In this document: in pieces, positions 8,427-16,837 of the stretch
Layout of the letters: each line of letters starts with the position of its first letter
How positions within the stretch are numbered: position 1 is the stretch's first letter
Assembly (NCBI RefSeq): GCF_031157375.1
Contig: NZ_JAVIFV010000004.1
Span: 124,001-188,000 of the forward strand
Direction: 5' to 3'
Length of the DNA: 64,000 bases
Source of the DNA: Sphingosinicella sp. LHD-64
GTDB taxonomy: Bacteria; Pseudomonadota; Alphaproteobacteria; Sphingomonadales; Sphingomonadaceae
The notes under the pieces: generated by a model
Database searches by the model: none
What the model was told of the DNA's origin: nothing
Seen by the model: the letters and a program-made list of their open reading frames with translations, nothing else
Position numbers and translations under genes: made by a program

Positions 8427-10791
8427 CGAGGCCGATCCTGAAAGTGCGGGGCCGCAGCGGCGTGATCTGGTTGCCCTGGGCCAGGGTGAAAGGGTTGCCG
8501 AAGGAGAAGCGGTTCCCGCGCACGTCCCCGACATTGTCGACGTCGAGCGTCATCCCGACCCCGCCGAAATCGATCCGCGCGCCGATCCGGCCGTTGACGA
8601 AGCCGCCCTGGTTGAAATCGGCCGGACCGACAGCAACGAGGCGGGAGCGGCCGACATAGCGCGCCGAGCCGTCGATGGTGAGCGAGGCTGTGGACGTGAG
8701 CTGCGTCCGATAGCGCGCGGCGACGCGGGCGCCGGCACGGGCGATATTGGGAAGATCGGGGCTGTCGTCGTCATCGATCGCCTCGCCCGCCGGCGCGGAC
8801 AGCTCGCTGTCGTTGAGGAACCCGGCCATTTCCAGGCTGAGCGACGGCGTCACGCGCCACGTGAGATCCAGTTCCAGACTGAGGATGCTGCCGTTGCCGA
8901 TATTGGTCGTATAGAGCAGGCCGCTCGCATCGACGAGGTCGGCCTGGATGTTCTTCCAGGTCGCATAGGAGGCCGCAGCGGCGAGCGAAAACCGGTCGAC
9001 CCCGCGCCGGCCGTAGCGCAGGCCGATATCGAACGACCCGAGATTGTCGGAGAGGAAACGCTGCGCCGCGGACGGCGCGCCGGTTGGCGACAAGGCGAGC
9101 CCGCCGGCGCGGAAGCCCTCTTGATAGCGTGCATAGACGGTGAGCCGCGGCCCCGCTCGCCAGGTCATTTCTCCCATCGGGGCGGCCCAGACGTCCATCC
9201 GGCTGGCCTCCCCTTCATCATCCGGATCGTCGATCGGCGCGCCGGTCAACGAGGCGAAGGTGAGGCGCCCGCCGAGCGTGAGGTTCAATCGAGAGGTCAG
9301 GCGAAGGCCATATTGGCCGAACAGGGCGGCCTCCCCGGTCTCGTTGCGTATACCGGTGATGGCGACCTGCGCCCCTGGCGGACCGAGATCGCGTGAGATG
9401 CGGTTCTCGCTGAGAAGGAGGCTCCATCCGATCAACCAGCCGAGGCCGTCCCGATCGGGCCGCGACAATCGAGTCTCGTTCGACACGAGCGTGATGCCGA
9501 CCGTCTCGTCATAGACTTGCGGCCCCGTCGTGCCCGGAAAGCCGGTCGCGTCGAACCGGTTCTCGAGGCTGTGATTGACGAAGCCGATGGCCGAGATGAG
9601 CTCGGTCCGGTTCCACCGCTTGCGGACCGTAAGTTCGCCCATCGTATAGTCGTTGTTGTAGGGCTGCGCGAAATTGGTCCACCGCGTCAGCGGCGGTGCA
9701 TCGCGCAACGCATATTGGCCGTCGCGCCCGACAATCGTCTGGGCGAGGGCACCGACCTCGATCCGCCAAGCGTCCCCGGCCTCCCAGAGCAAGCGGGCCC
9801 GGCCGCCATAGGTGCGCGTCCGGTTGACGTCGCGAAGGCTGCGCTGGAGATCGTCGATATAGCCGGCATCGTTCGATCCGTAGCCGACCAGGCGCAGCCC
9901 GATCCGGTCGCGGGCCAGCGGCACATTGACCATGGCCGCCAGGTCATTTCCCCAGCCGCCACCCTGTGTGACGAGAAGCCCGGTTGCGGCCGAAGCGGCA
10001 TGGCCCGACGGATCGGGTGCGTTGGGGATGAGACGCAGGATACCGCCGAGCGAGCCCGAGCCGTAGAGCGTGTCCTGCGGCCCTTCGAGCACCTCGACCC
10101 GGTTCATATCGTAGAGGTTGATGTTGGGATCGGGGGCATTGAAGATGAGCCGCGCCTCGCCGAGATACTGGCCGACGATCGACTGGCTGGGACCATTGAA
10201 GCTGCTGTCCGCAAGACCACGGATATAGATCTTGTCGCGCCCGGGACCGAGGCTGGTCGAGGCGAGCATCGGCAACCGCTCGAGGATCGCGTCGGTGCCG
10301 CGCGCGCCGAAGCGGCCGGCGTTCCCCTCGTCGAGATCGACGGCATGAGCGGTCCCGCCGAAGCGGTCGAGCGCGATCCCCCTCTTGCTGGCGGTGATCA
10401 CGATGTCCGGCTCCGGGGGAGATGGCGGCGGCAGGGCGGGTAAGGGGATCGCAGACGGGGGCGGGCGGCGCCGCGCCGCGCGGGCTGGACGGGGCGCGCG
10501 CGTGATGCGGACGATGCGGGGGCCGGCGAAACCGTAGCGATAGCCGGTCCCGGCCAGCAACCGGTCGAGCGCGGCACGCAGCGTCATGCGGCCGCGCAGC
10601 GGCGACGTTCGGATCGCGGCAAGGCCGGTGTCGCTCGTGCCGATGCTCGCCCCTGTTTGTTCGGCAAGGGCGATGAGCGCGTCGCTGAGGCGTCCGCCGG
10701 GAAGGTTGACCTGCACGGTCTCCTGCGCCGCCACTGGCGTGGCTGCGGCGCAAAAGAGGATGGGGGCTAGAAGCAGGTCAGCGCGGCGCAC
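8413..10791 (-). CDS. TonB-dependent receptor with N-terminal STN domain
   Basis: With the GTG start at 10791 the protein has 792 residues: a signal peptide (LLLAPILFCAAATPVAA), then an STN domain (VNLPGGRLSDALIALAEQTG ... RITRA), a plug domain (DILERLPMLASTSLGPGRDK, VEVLEGPQDTLYGSGSLGG) and a 22-strand barrel ending in a terminal aromatic (IGLDVRY). The longer open frame upstream overlaps FecR and lacks a signal peptide, so I rejected it. The STN domain implies transenvelope signalling to the FecR/FecI pair just upstream. The ligand is unknown; downstream glycosyltransferase and deacetylase genes suggest a glycan-related role rather than siderophore uptake. Confidence 0.92.
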   Translation of the reverse strand: MRRADLLLAPILFCAAATPVAAQETVQVNLPGGRLSDALIALAEQTGASIGTSDTGLAAIRTSPLRGRMTLRAALDRLLAGTGYRYGFAGPRIVRITRAPRPARAARRRPPPSAIPLPALPPPSPPEPDIVITASKRGIALDRFGGTAHAVDLDEGNAGRFGARGTDAILERLPMLASTSLGPGRDKIYIRGLADSSFNGPSQSIVGQYLGEARLIFNAPDPNINLYDMNRVEVLEGPQDTLYGSGSLGGILRLIPNAPDPSGHAASAATGLLVTQGGGWGNDLAAMVNVPLARDRIGLRLVGYGSNDAGYIDDLQRSLRDVNRTRTYGGRARLLWEAGDAWRIEVGALAQTIVGRDGQYALRDAPPLTRWTNFAQPYNNDYTMGELTVRKRWNRTELISAIGFVNHSLENRFDATGFPGTTGPQVYDETVGITLVSNETRLSRPDRDGLGWLIGWSLLLSENRISRDLGPPGAQVAITGIRNETGEAALFGQYGLRLTSRLNLTLGGRLTFASLTGAPIDDPDDEGEASRMDVWAAPMGEMTWRAGPRLTVYARYQEGFRAGGLALSPTGAPSAAQRFLSDNLGSFDIGLRYGRRGVDRFSLAAAASYATWKNIQADLVDASGLLYTTNIGNGSILSLELDLTWRVTPSLSLEMAGFLNDSELSAPAGEAIDDDDSPDLPNIARAGARVAARYRTQLTSTASLTIDGSARYVGRSRLVAVGPADFNQGGFVNGRIGARIDFGGVGMTLDVDNVGDVRGNRFSFGNPFTLAQGNQITPLRPRTFRIGLDVRY

Positions 10792-11755
10792 CGGGGCCCG
10801 GCTCGATCCGCCACCCGTCGCCGGTGCGCCGCGCCCTGAGGTCCAGCGTCGCGGCCAGCGTGTCGACACTCTCCCGGGCGCCGCGATCGACGCGGAGCGA
10901 GCCGGTGAACGGCAGCGCGGCGACCGCGGGATCGACCATCACCCGCGTACCGAGCGTGCGCGACAGATCGCGCGCCACCTGCTCGAGCGGCGCGGCGCTG
11001 TAACTGAGGCGTCCGCGCCGCCAGCCCGCCATCTCGGCGGGCGTTCGCCGGCCGGTCCGGACGCGTGCGCCCGGATCGTCGCCGGTCTCCAGCGTCTGGC
11101 CGGCCGCGAGGGCGACGGCGGTGCCGGCCCGTTCATAGGACACCGCGCCCTCGATCACCTCGACGGCAAAGCGCCGGTCGTCGCGCGCGATGTTGAAGGC
11201 GGTGCCGACATCGACGACGCGGTGGCTGCCGGCGGTGACGACGAAGGGACGGGCCTCGTCGTGGCGGATGACGAACGTGGCCTCGCCCGCCGCGATCTCC
11301 GCCGAACGCGGATCGTTCCGATCGAGGATCAGGCGCGTACCGCCATTGAGCACGGCCGTGTCGCCGTCGCCGATCGCGATCGTGCGCTGCTCGCCAGGGC
11401 GGGTCACGACCTCATATCTGTTCGCACCTTGCGTGAACAACGGGATGGCGATGGAGCCGATCAGAAAAATGGCGGCGATGGTCGCAAGCGCAGTCGCCCA
11501 GCGTCGCAGGCCGCGCCTCGGTTCCTCAGTGGGTTCGGTCGCATCATTGGCGGCGAGCGGGGCGGTGGCGGCCGGGACCATCTGGGGCGTGATCGCGGCG
11601 TCGGCGAACTTCACCTGGTCATAGGCCTCCGACCGGGCCGGATCGGCCTCCAGCCAGGCCATGAATGCGTCCCAATCCTCGGCGCTGCCTTCTTTCAGGC
11701 GCAGATGCCAGGCAATTGCCTCTTCCCGGATCGCCAGCAGCTTCTGCTCAGTCAT
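10778..11755 (-). CDS. FecR-family anti-sigma/sigma regulator
   Basis: A 325-residue protein starting at ATG 11755 (MTEQKLLAIREEAIAWHLRL), 8 bases inside the sigma gene. It has the cytoplasmic DUF4880-like N-terminus (DWDAFMAWLEADPARSEAYD), a single membrane helix (ALATIAAIFLIGSIAIPLF) and the periplasmic FecR domain (YEVVTRPGEQRTIAIGDGDTAVLNGGTRL). The C-terminal part resembles a secretin/STN-like fold (LEQVARDLSRTLGTRVMVDP). It would pass the signal from the receptor STN domain to the FecI-type sigma. Translational overlaps with both neighbours support one operon. Confidence 0.92.
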   Translation of the reverse strand: MTEQKLLAIREEAIAWHLRLKEGSAEDWDAFMAWLEADPARSEAYDQVKFADAAITPQMVPAATAPLAANDATEPTEEPRRGLRRWATALATIAAIFLIGSIAIPLFTQGANRYEVVTRPGEQRTIAIGDGDTAVLNGGTRLILDRNDPRSAEIAAGEATFVIRHDEARPFVVTAGSHRVVDVGTAFNIARDDRRFAVEVIEGAVSYERAGTAVALAAGQTLETGDDPGARVRTGRRTPAEMAGWRRGRLSYSAAPLEQVARDLSRTLGTRVMVDPAVAALPFTGSLRVDRGARESVDTLAATLDLRARRTGDGWRIEPGPGAPR

Positions 11756-12377
11756 TGTCGCCCCCTCTCGCTTGAGAACGGAGCAGATGCGGAGTCTCCG
11801 CATCCAGGCTGGACTGGGCCGCGACGACCGCCTGATAGGCTTTGTGCAGATGCTTCTCGACCGCGCTGACGCTGATCTCGAGCTCGTCAGCGATCTGGCG
11901 CTGCGGCGCGCCTTCAATTCGATAGCGCCGGAAGATATGGATCGTGCGCTCCGGCAGCTCCGCCAGCGCGCGGGTCATCGCCGCCAGCGCCTCGCGACCG
12001 ATCAGATGCCGCTCCGGCGAGGGGCTGTCATCCACCTCCGATCCGAACTGCGTATCGACCCAGGCCTCTTCCCGGACCGTGCGGGCCGCGGCCGAACGAC
12101 GGTGGTCGACCAGCAAATTGTCTGCCATCCGGCAGAGATAGGGAATGGGTTGTGCGACCGGGCCGACCGCATGCGTCTCGAGCCTCACGAACAGGTCCTG
12201 AAGCACGTCCTCCGCTTCATCCGGCGTCGCCCGCCGCGCGGCAAGAAACCGCAGCAGGATCGGACGGTTCTCGAAGAACAGCGCCTTCAGACCCCCATCC
12301 GCTGGTTCCACCTTGCGATGAATGAGACGAATCCTTGATGATCCAGGGTCGGGAGCGGCGTCGAAGAAAACTAGCAT
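11748..12377 (-). CDS. FecI-type ECF sigma factor
   Basis: A 209-residue ECF sigma factor starting at ATG 12377 (MLVFFDAAPD). Region 2 is seen in LLRFLAARRATPDEAEDVLQDLFVRL and YLCRMADNLLVDHRRS, region 4 in LPERTIHIFRRYRIEGAPQRQIADELEISVSAVEKHLHKAY. It is the first gene of the minus-strand run down to 3812, so it probably controls its own operon with the receptor and glycan genes. Its promoter would lie in the intergenic stretch above 12377. The next Met upstream (12425) is less likely, as it adds a Cys-rich, unconserved-looking extension. Confidence 0.9.
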   Translation of the reverse strand: MLVFFDAAPDPGSSRIRLIHRKVEPADGGLKALFFENRPILLRFLAARRATPDEAEDVLQDLFVRLETHAVGPVAQPIPYLCRMADNLLVDHRRSAAARTVREEAWVDTQFGSEVDDSPSPERHLIGREALAAMTRALAELPERTIHIFRRYRIEGAPQRQIADELEISVSAVEKHLHKAYQAVVAAQSSLDAETPHLLRSQARGGDND

Positions 12378-12624
12378 CGCCGGGCCTGTCCAGCAACATG
12401 TGCGGACTGTGCCTTTGCACCGCAAATGTCAGGTTCACGCAACGAATCTGCCTCCACTCACGTCTGGAGACGGAGACGTTCTCAAAACGCCACACCGCGC
12501 CCAAGCGGTTCGATCCTCCGCGCGTCGCCAATGACATCCGGCGCATGGCCGCGCCCGCTTTGTCGCGATCGCGCATTTCCTGCAAAGCCCGGCGAAACTA
12601 GTCTCGGACGTTTGCTGCCGGCCC

Positions 12625-12679
12625 CAAAATGGCGGCTTTCGCGAGTTTTGAACCAGAAGCAGACAGACTGCTTCCGGCC
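12625..12679. repeat. Dispersed intergenic repeat, copy B
   Basis: Diverged copy of 2935-2990: AATGGCGGCTTT, then CCAGAAGC, AGACAGACTGCTTCCGGCC. The central part of about 12 bp differs between copies while both ends are kept. No coding sense. Confidence 0.55.
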
Positions 12680-12873
12680 AAAGGCGCCTTGAGGAGAGCC
12701 TAGATTTGGCCCAAGGTCTCTAAGCTTGGGGCCGATCTAGATTTCACAAATAATTACAATGGTTTGAGGAAACATCAGTGTCGCTCGGAGTAAGACAGAG
12801 CTTCTAGAGATTACACTGAGAATTCCCCCGCCTAAATCAATGGAGAAAAACACAAATTAAAACAGTAGTTTAA

Positions 12874-12911
12874 TGGCGCGCCCGGCAGGATTCGAACCTG
12901 CGACCCCAAGC
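12874..12911 (-). other. tRNA 3'-end fragment (integrase attachment site)
   Basis: Read on the minus strand this is a T arm (stem GCAGG, loop TTCGAAT, stem CCTGC) followed by the 3' acceptor strand CGGGCGC, discriminator G and an encoded CCA end at 12874-12876. The D arm, anticodon arm and 5' acceptor strand are missing; the sequence upstream is A+T-rich and cannot fold as a tRNA. It starts 157 bases from the integrase, so it reads as the att copy left at one end of an integrated element. The acceptor sequence fits a tRNA-Arg of alphaproteobacteria (from memory). The geometry predicts the intact tRNA at the other end of the element, at higher coordinates. Confidence 0.85.
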
Positions 12912-13068
12912 TTAGAAGAAAAAAACGTTAATGTTCATGTAGGTTCGAGTAGTTTCAATAACATTCTCAAATCAATAACTTCACGTCAAGTGGATTTTCC
13001 GCTATATTCGCCCAAATGCCCCTGATTTCGACTCAAATGATTACGTGGCGATTACGTGGGAGAGTGGC

Positions 13069-14385
13069 GTGACGTCGACTAGGATCACCAAAACAGCCGT
13101 TGAATCCGCCGAGCGCGATCCAGAAAGAGACACCTTCTATTGGGATGACAAGCTGGCCGGCTTCGGCATTCGTGTGACGCCCAAGGGCATACGCAGCTAT
13201 GTTGTCCAGTACAGGCTGGCAGGTCATCCCGCGCGCCGCGTCACTATCGGCCGGCACGGCAATCCCTGGACGGCCGAGCTCGCGCGGCGTGAAGCGACCA
13301 ACATTCTCGTCGGGATCCGGCAGGGGATCGACCCTATCGATGCGAAGCGAGAGGAGGCGCGCGTCGCCAAGACGATGCGCTTCGACGATTATGTCACGTT
13401 CTTCGTTGAGAACCATCTCAAGCTTGCATGGCCGAGTTCGTGGGAACTGGCAAAACGGCGGCTCGAACTCTACGCCGTGCCACACCTCAAGGCGCGGCCG
13501 CTGCCCAAGGTGCGCAAAGCCGATATCGCAACAATTCTCGATCCTGTCCGCGCGCAGCGCGGCACAGCCCGTAATCTCCATGCCGTGCTTCGGTTGCTGT
13601 TCAACTGGGCGGTCGATCGCGACGATCTTGCCATCTCCCCAATGCATGGGCTCAAGGCGCCGCCGGCGCCAAAGGCAAGAAAGCGTGTGCTCTCACCGGA
13701 CGAGATCCTCGCCCTGTGGTGGGCCACGTTCGAAGTTCCGGTACCCTACAGCCATTTCGTCCGCTTGCTGATCTGCACGCTTCAGCGGCGCAATGAAGTA
13801 GCCGGGCTGCCTTGGGAGGAGCTTAACCGCGGCGCCGCGCAGTGGCATCTGGAGGGCGAACGCGCCAAGAACGGCGTGGAGCATATCATCCCGCTCAACG
13901 CGCTCGCGAGGATCGAATTCGACCAGCTCGGGTGGCGGCAGGTAGGCCTCGTTTTCAGCACTACCGGGGAGACGCCGATCAGCGGCTTCAGCAAATGGAA
14001 GACGAAGATCGATGAACATATGCGGCAGACCCTGCAGCACTTGGCGGATCTGCGCGCAATCGCGGCTGGTGAACGCCCTCATCCGGTGGTCCTGAGGCAC
14101 TGGGTGATTCATGATATCCGCCGCTCGGGCACGACGCAGATGCAGGCGCTGGGCATCCCGATCGAAGTGACCGAGAAATGTCTCAACCACATCAGCGGCG
14201 AGACCAGCGGCATTCGCGGCGTCTACAATCTCTACCAGTACCTGCCGGAGAAGAAGGCCGCTTTCGACGCGTGGGGGAATTTCCTTGAGCGGCTGATTGC
14301 CGATGGCGAGCGCCTTCTCGTCGAACGACTCGGGGCACGAGTCGATCCGGTCATTCCTGACAGGCCGGCGAGGTGGGCTGCTTAG
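13069..14385 (+). CDS. P4-type tyrosine integrase (DUF4102 N-terminus)
   Basis: With the GTG at 13069 (ribosome site GGGAGAG before it) the protein has 438 residues; a GTG at 13045 would add eight. The N-terminal arm-binding DUF4102 domain is seen in FYWDDKLAGFGIRVTPKG ... VTIGRHG, followed by a SAM-like core-binding domain. The catalytic domain holds the arginine in RLLICTLQRRNEVAGLPWEEL, the H-x-x-R in HDIRRSGTTQ and the tyrosine in RGVYNLYQYLPEK. All catalytic elements look intact. It lies next to a tRNA 3' fragment, the usual target of this family, and so probably drove entry of the element to its right. Confidence 0.93.
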   Translation: MTSTRITKTAVESAERDPERDTFYWDDKLAGFGIRVTPKGIRSYVVQYRLAGHPARRVTIGRHGNPWTAELARREATNILVGIRQGIDPIDAKREEARVAKTMRFDDYVTFFVENHLKLAWPSSWELAKRRLELYAVPHLKARPLPKVRKADIATILDPVRAQRGTARNLHAVLRLLFNWAVDRDDLAISPMHGLKAPPAPKARKRVLSPDEILALWWATFEVPVPYSHFVRLLICTLQRRNEVAGLPWEELNRGAAQWHLEGERAKNGVEHIIPLNALARIEFDQLGWRQVGLVFSTTGETPISGFSKWKTKIDEHMRQTLQHLADLRAIAAGERPHPVVLRHWVIHDIRRSGTTQMQALGIPIEVTEKCLNHISGETSGIRGVYNLYQYLPEKKAAFDAWGNFLERLIADGERLLVERLGARVDPVIPDRPARWAA

Positions 14386-14435
14386 GACGGGGGCCGGCCC
14401 CCTGCGGATCGACGGCTGGCCGCGGTCCTGAGCCC

Positions 14436-15656
14436 TCACTGGTGCGATGGCGAGAAATCGTGATCATCATCGTCGCCAAACAGACGCCCCTCGCGGAAGC
14501 GGGTTTCCAGGCCCTCGGCCGTTAGCTTGGCTTCGCGGGCCGCAAGGCGTTCAACCGACCACCGGAGAAACTCCGACAGGCGTCCATCGTCGACCGCGCC
14601 CTGACTTTGCAAATTGCCTACGAACTGACGCAGCCTTTCGACCTGTTCGAGTTCGCGCAAGATTTCCTGCAATGCGGCGTCGCGTCGCTCCTCGACATGC
14701 CTCGTCCGTCGCAACAGCTCGCGCCGCTCCTCCTCCTCTTTCCGTCGCTGCTGCTGCGCCTCGCGCAGCAACCGCTGCTCGGTCTTCGCGGCGGCAAGCA
14801 CGGCCAGGCCGACCGCGATGTCGTCCGCCATATTCTCGAGACGCTGGATCTTGGCGTCGCGAAATGCGCGGCGCGGCGACGGTCCTCTCGGCACGTAGAA
14901 ATTTTGGAGTTCAAACGAGAACTGGCCCGTCGGCAGGTAATCCCAGTCCGGGAAGCGAGGCCGAGGGACGAACAAGGTGTCCCATTCGTTCGCAAAGTGG
15001 CGGCGCGCGATCTTGCGGTGCCATTTCTCTTCCTCGGCCTGCTCGCTCGCGCTGAGCTCGTGCTTGATCCGTCGGACTGTCTCGGCCACCGAAAAGCCGA
15101 CATTTTCGATATCGCTTTGGAATTTCGCAGCTCCGGAATCCGCAACGAGGCGAAAGCCCTGAAGCGCACATGCGGCGACAACCGCATTCAGGATGGCCTC
15201 CAAGCGGTCGACGGATGTCGGCGCGACCTCGCACTTGACGAGGCCGGGTTCGTTCAGGGCTATCAGCCCGTTCGGTGCAGCTTTCCTTTTCCGCAAGAGA
15301 GCGATCGTTCGCGCAACGAGCGGGTGAGTTGGCGTATCTTTTTCGGCCCCCGCCGAGGCAAGCACGCGCGCCCGTTCCCTCACCTTGGCCAGTGCTTCCG
15401 GTTCCCGCAGCAGCTCGGCACCGGCAATGACGATCTTCTCGGAGATTCCCTCCCTGGCTTTGGGCAATGCCGTCTGGCGGACTTTACGGCCCGCCGTCTT
15501 CTTGGCCCACCAGCCGACCGGTGGCTTCGGGATGTCATGCTTCCGGCAAACCTTGTGGAGCGCCACGTCAGAGAGCGCGAACTCTTTCGCGAGGTGCGTC
15601 ATGGGCTTTGACCACACCAAGTCGTAGAATTCCTGCCGCGAGAATATTCTCGACAT
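14436..15656 (-). CDS. HTH-bearing protein of unknown function
   Basis: A 406-residue protein when started at ATG 15656 (MSRIFSRQEFYDLVWSKPM). The N-terminal 60 residues look like a helix-turn-helix: LAKEFALSDVALHKVCRKHDIPKPPVGWW, a pattern I know from hypothetical proteins on integrative elements. The middle is of unknown fold, and residues near 300-380 form a charged coiled coil (EAQQQRRKEEEERREL and a following Arg/Glu-rich helix). The end is acidic (GDDDDHDFSPSHQ). It faces the integrase gene tail to tail. A role in element maintenance or DNA binding is a guess. Confidence 0.7.
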   Translation of the reverse strand: MSRIFSRQEFYDLVWSKPMTHLAKEFALSDVALHKVCRKHDIPKPPVGWWAKKTAGRKVRQTALPKAREGISEKIVIAGAELLREPEALAKVRERARVLASAGAEKDTPTHPLVARTIALLRKRKAAPNGLIALNEPGLVKCEVAPTSVDRLEAILNAVVAACALQGFRLVADSGAAKFQSDIENVGFSVAETVRRIKHELSASEQAEEEKWHRKIARRHFANEWDTLFVPRPRFPDWDYLPTGQFSFELQNFYVPRGPSPRRAFRDAKIQRLENMADDIAVGLAVLAAAKTEQRLLREAQQQRRKEEEERRELLRRTRHVEERRDAALQEILRELEQVERLRQFVGNLQSQGAVDDGRLSEFLRWSVERLAAREAKLTAEGLETRFREGRLFGDDDDHDFSPSHQ

Positions 15657-15908
15657 GCCGCGAGCCCTCGATTCCGACGTGAAACGACAATTTTGCGCGC
15701 TATTTTCCCAACGATCGATTTGAGACACAAGAGTCCAGCGCCGACCTAACAAGGCTTGCGATCAGGCAGACCTGCCGTGTCGCGTTGCAGGCGCGACCAG
15801 GATCAGTGCGGGCGCGCGGTACGAAGCTGCGACAATCCTGCGCGACTCAGGGAACACGACGTCCTCGCCCGAGGGCCGCACATGGGCTCGACCAGCGTCG
15901 CTATGTCC

Positions 15909-16424
15909 TCAATGCGCGTGATGCTGGTGCACCACTGCATGGCCTTTGCCGCGCGAGATCAGCCAGCGGTTGATCGGAAACGCGGCGGCACCCGCGATCA
16001 GCAGGGCGACCACCAGGCTTCCCCAGAACAATGGGCTCGCGAGGCCGGCATCCATCGCGCCCGGAATGACGAGCATGATCCCATTGTCCACGGTCTCCAT
16101 GATCGCGATCGAGATCGTGTCGGCGGCAAGCGCGAGCTTGAGCACCGCTCCAAAGGCAAGGCCGGCCTTGAGCAGCGGAATCATCGTGAAGGCGTAGCCG
16201 AACAGGAACGCCAGCACGACGGCGAGGGCGATCGTCGCGCCCATCGCCAGCCCGAGCGCCGTGCCGATCACCAGGCCGAGGACTTCGCCGGTCGCGCATC
16301 CCGAGAGGCAATGCGCGGTGGCGGTAAAGGCGAGCCGGTTGAGCGAAGTGTCGTGCGCATGCGCCTGAGCGCGGGCTTCGTCGTGATGAACATGCTGAGG
16401 GGCTGAATGGTCGTGATCCATCAT
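15909..16424 (-). CDS. DUF4396 membrane protein
   Basis: A 171-residue membrane protein. The His-rich N-terminus (MMDHDHSAPQHVHHDEARAQ, with HAH after it) and C-terminus (HAVVHQHHAH) frame about four membrane helices. The segment HCLSGCATGEVLGLVIGTAL is typical of DUF4396. Family members often sit beside metal genes; here it is next to a copper chaperone and a copper ATPase. The histidine ends suggest metal binding, but the role is unknown. A start at the second Met (16421) is equally possible. Confidence 0.85.
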   Translation of the reverse strand: MMDHDHSAPQHVHHDEARAQAHAHDTSLNRLAFTATAHCLSGCATGEVLGLVIGTALGLAMGATIALAVVLAFLFGYAFTMIPLLKAGLAFGAVLKLALAADTISIAIMETVDNGIMLVIPGAMDAGLASPLFWGSLVVALLIAGAAAFPINRWLISRGKGHAVVHQHHAH

Positions 16425-16479
16425 TCGTCTCCGCCTGGAGCGTGCTCGCGGCGCTCGGCCGCCCGCGCCTCACCGCCGC

Positions 16480-16683
16480 TCAGACCATCTCGGGGTCGAC
16501 CTTGTAGCCAGCCTCGTCGATCGCGGCCTTGATGCGGTCAAGATTCCCAACGGAATCGATTGCCACCAATTTGGTTCCAAGATCGACCTTCACCTCCGCG
16601 TCCGGATCGACGCTTCGCACCGCCTCGGTGACGGCCTTGGCGCAGGGGCCGCAATTCATGCCGCGAACGGTCAGTACCACCAT
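16480..16683 (-). CDS. copZ: CopZ-like copper chaperone (HMA domain)
   Basis: A 67-residue single heavy-metal-associated domain with the metal motif GMNCGPC at residues 8-14 and the usual beta-alpha-beta pattern ending in [10 protein letters not shown]. It should bind Cu(I) in the cytoplasm and hand it to the CopA ATPase, whose gene is divergent 155 bases away. A strong ribosome site (GGAGGA) precedes the ATG. Its promoter region has a MerR-like spacing (see 16718-16748). Confidence 0.88.
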   Translation of the reverse strand: MVVLTVRGMNCGPCAKAVTEAVRSVDPDAEVKVDLGTKLVAIDSVGNLDRIKAAIDEAGYKVDPEMV

Positions 16684-16717
16684 GTCATTCCTCCAATTCG
16701 GACTGTCGGGAATCGCG

Positions 16718-16748
16718 GAGGTCGGGCTTCACACCGTGACAAGGTCAA
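16718..16748 (-). promoter_or_regulatory. Possible MerR-type promoter of the chaperone gene
   Basis: On the minus strand TTGACC (16743-16748) is followed by a 19-nt spacer containing an imperfect palindrome (CTTGTCAC / GTGTGAAG) and then the poor -10 GACCTC. The long spacer resembles MerR/CueR promoters, but the weak -10 lowers confidence. Confidence 0.4.
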
Positions 16749-16774
16749 GAGGTGGGCGAGAATTTCGCCGCCCC

Positions 16775-16805
16775 TTGACCCTGACATCATGTCAGACTCC
16801 ATATG
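16775..16805 (+). promoter_or_regulatory. CueR-type promoter/operator of copA
   Basis: TTGACC (-35, 16775-16780), a 19-nt spacer and CATATG (-10, 16800-16805). The spacer holds a perfect inverted repeat CTGACAT-C-ATGTCAG (16781-16795). A 19-20 nt spacer with a dyad between the promoter boxes is the hallmark of activation by MerR-family regulators through DNA distortion. The regulator is probably the CueR encoded downstream at 19300. Confidence 0.8.
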
Positions 16806-16837
16806 AGGCGTCGACTCTGGTTACGAGGAGACGAGCC

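Larger units (their letters stand above)
12378..13068. other. Intergenic stretch at the island edge
   Basis: About 690 bases without a convincing gene. It holds the upstream region of the FecI operon, repeat copy B (12625-12679), an A+T-rich part (12730-12870) that stands out from the GC-rich surroundings, the tRNA 3' fragment (12874-12911) and another A+T-rich part up to the integrase. Short plus-strand frames between 12322 and 12692 have no family pattern and no ribosome site. Confidence 0.6.

Noticed and set aside
12426-12692. Short plus-strand frames between FecI and the tRNA fragment
   Set aside because: They overlap the diverged repeat and the sigma upstream region, and have no domain or start signal.
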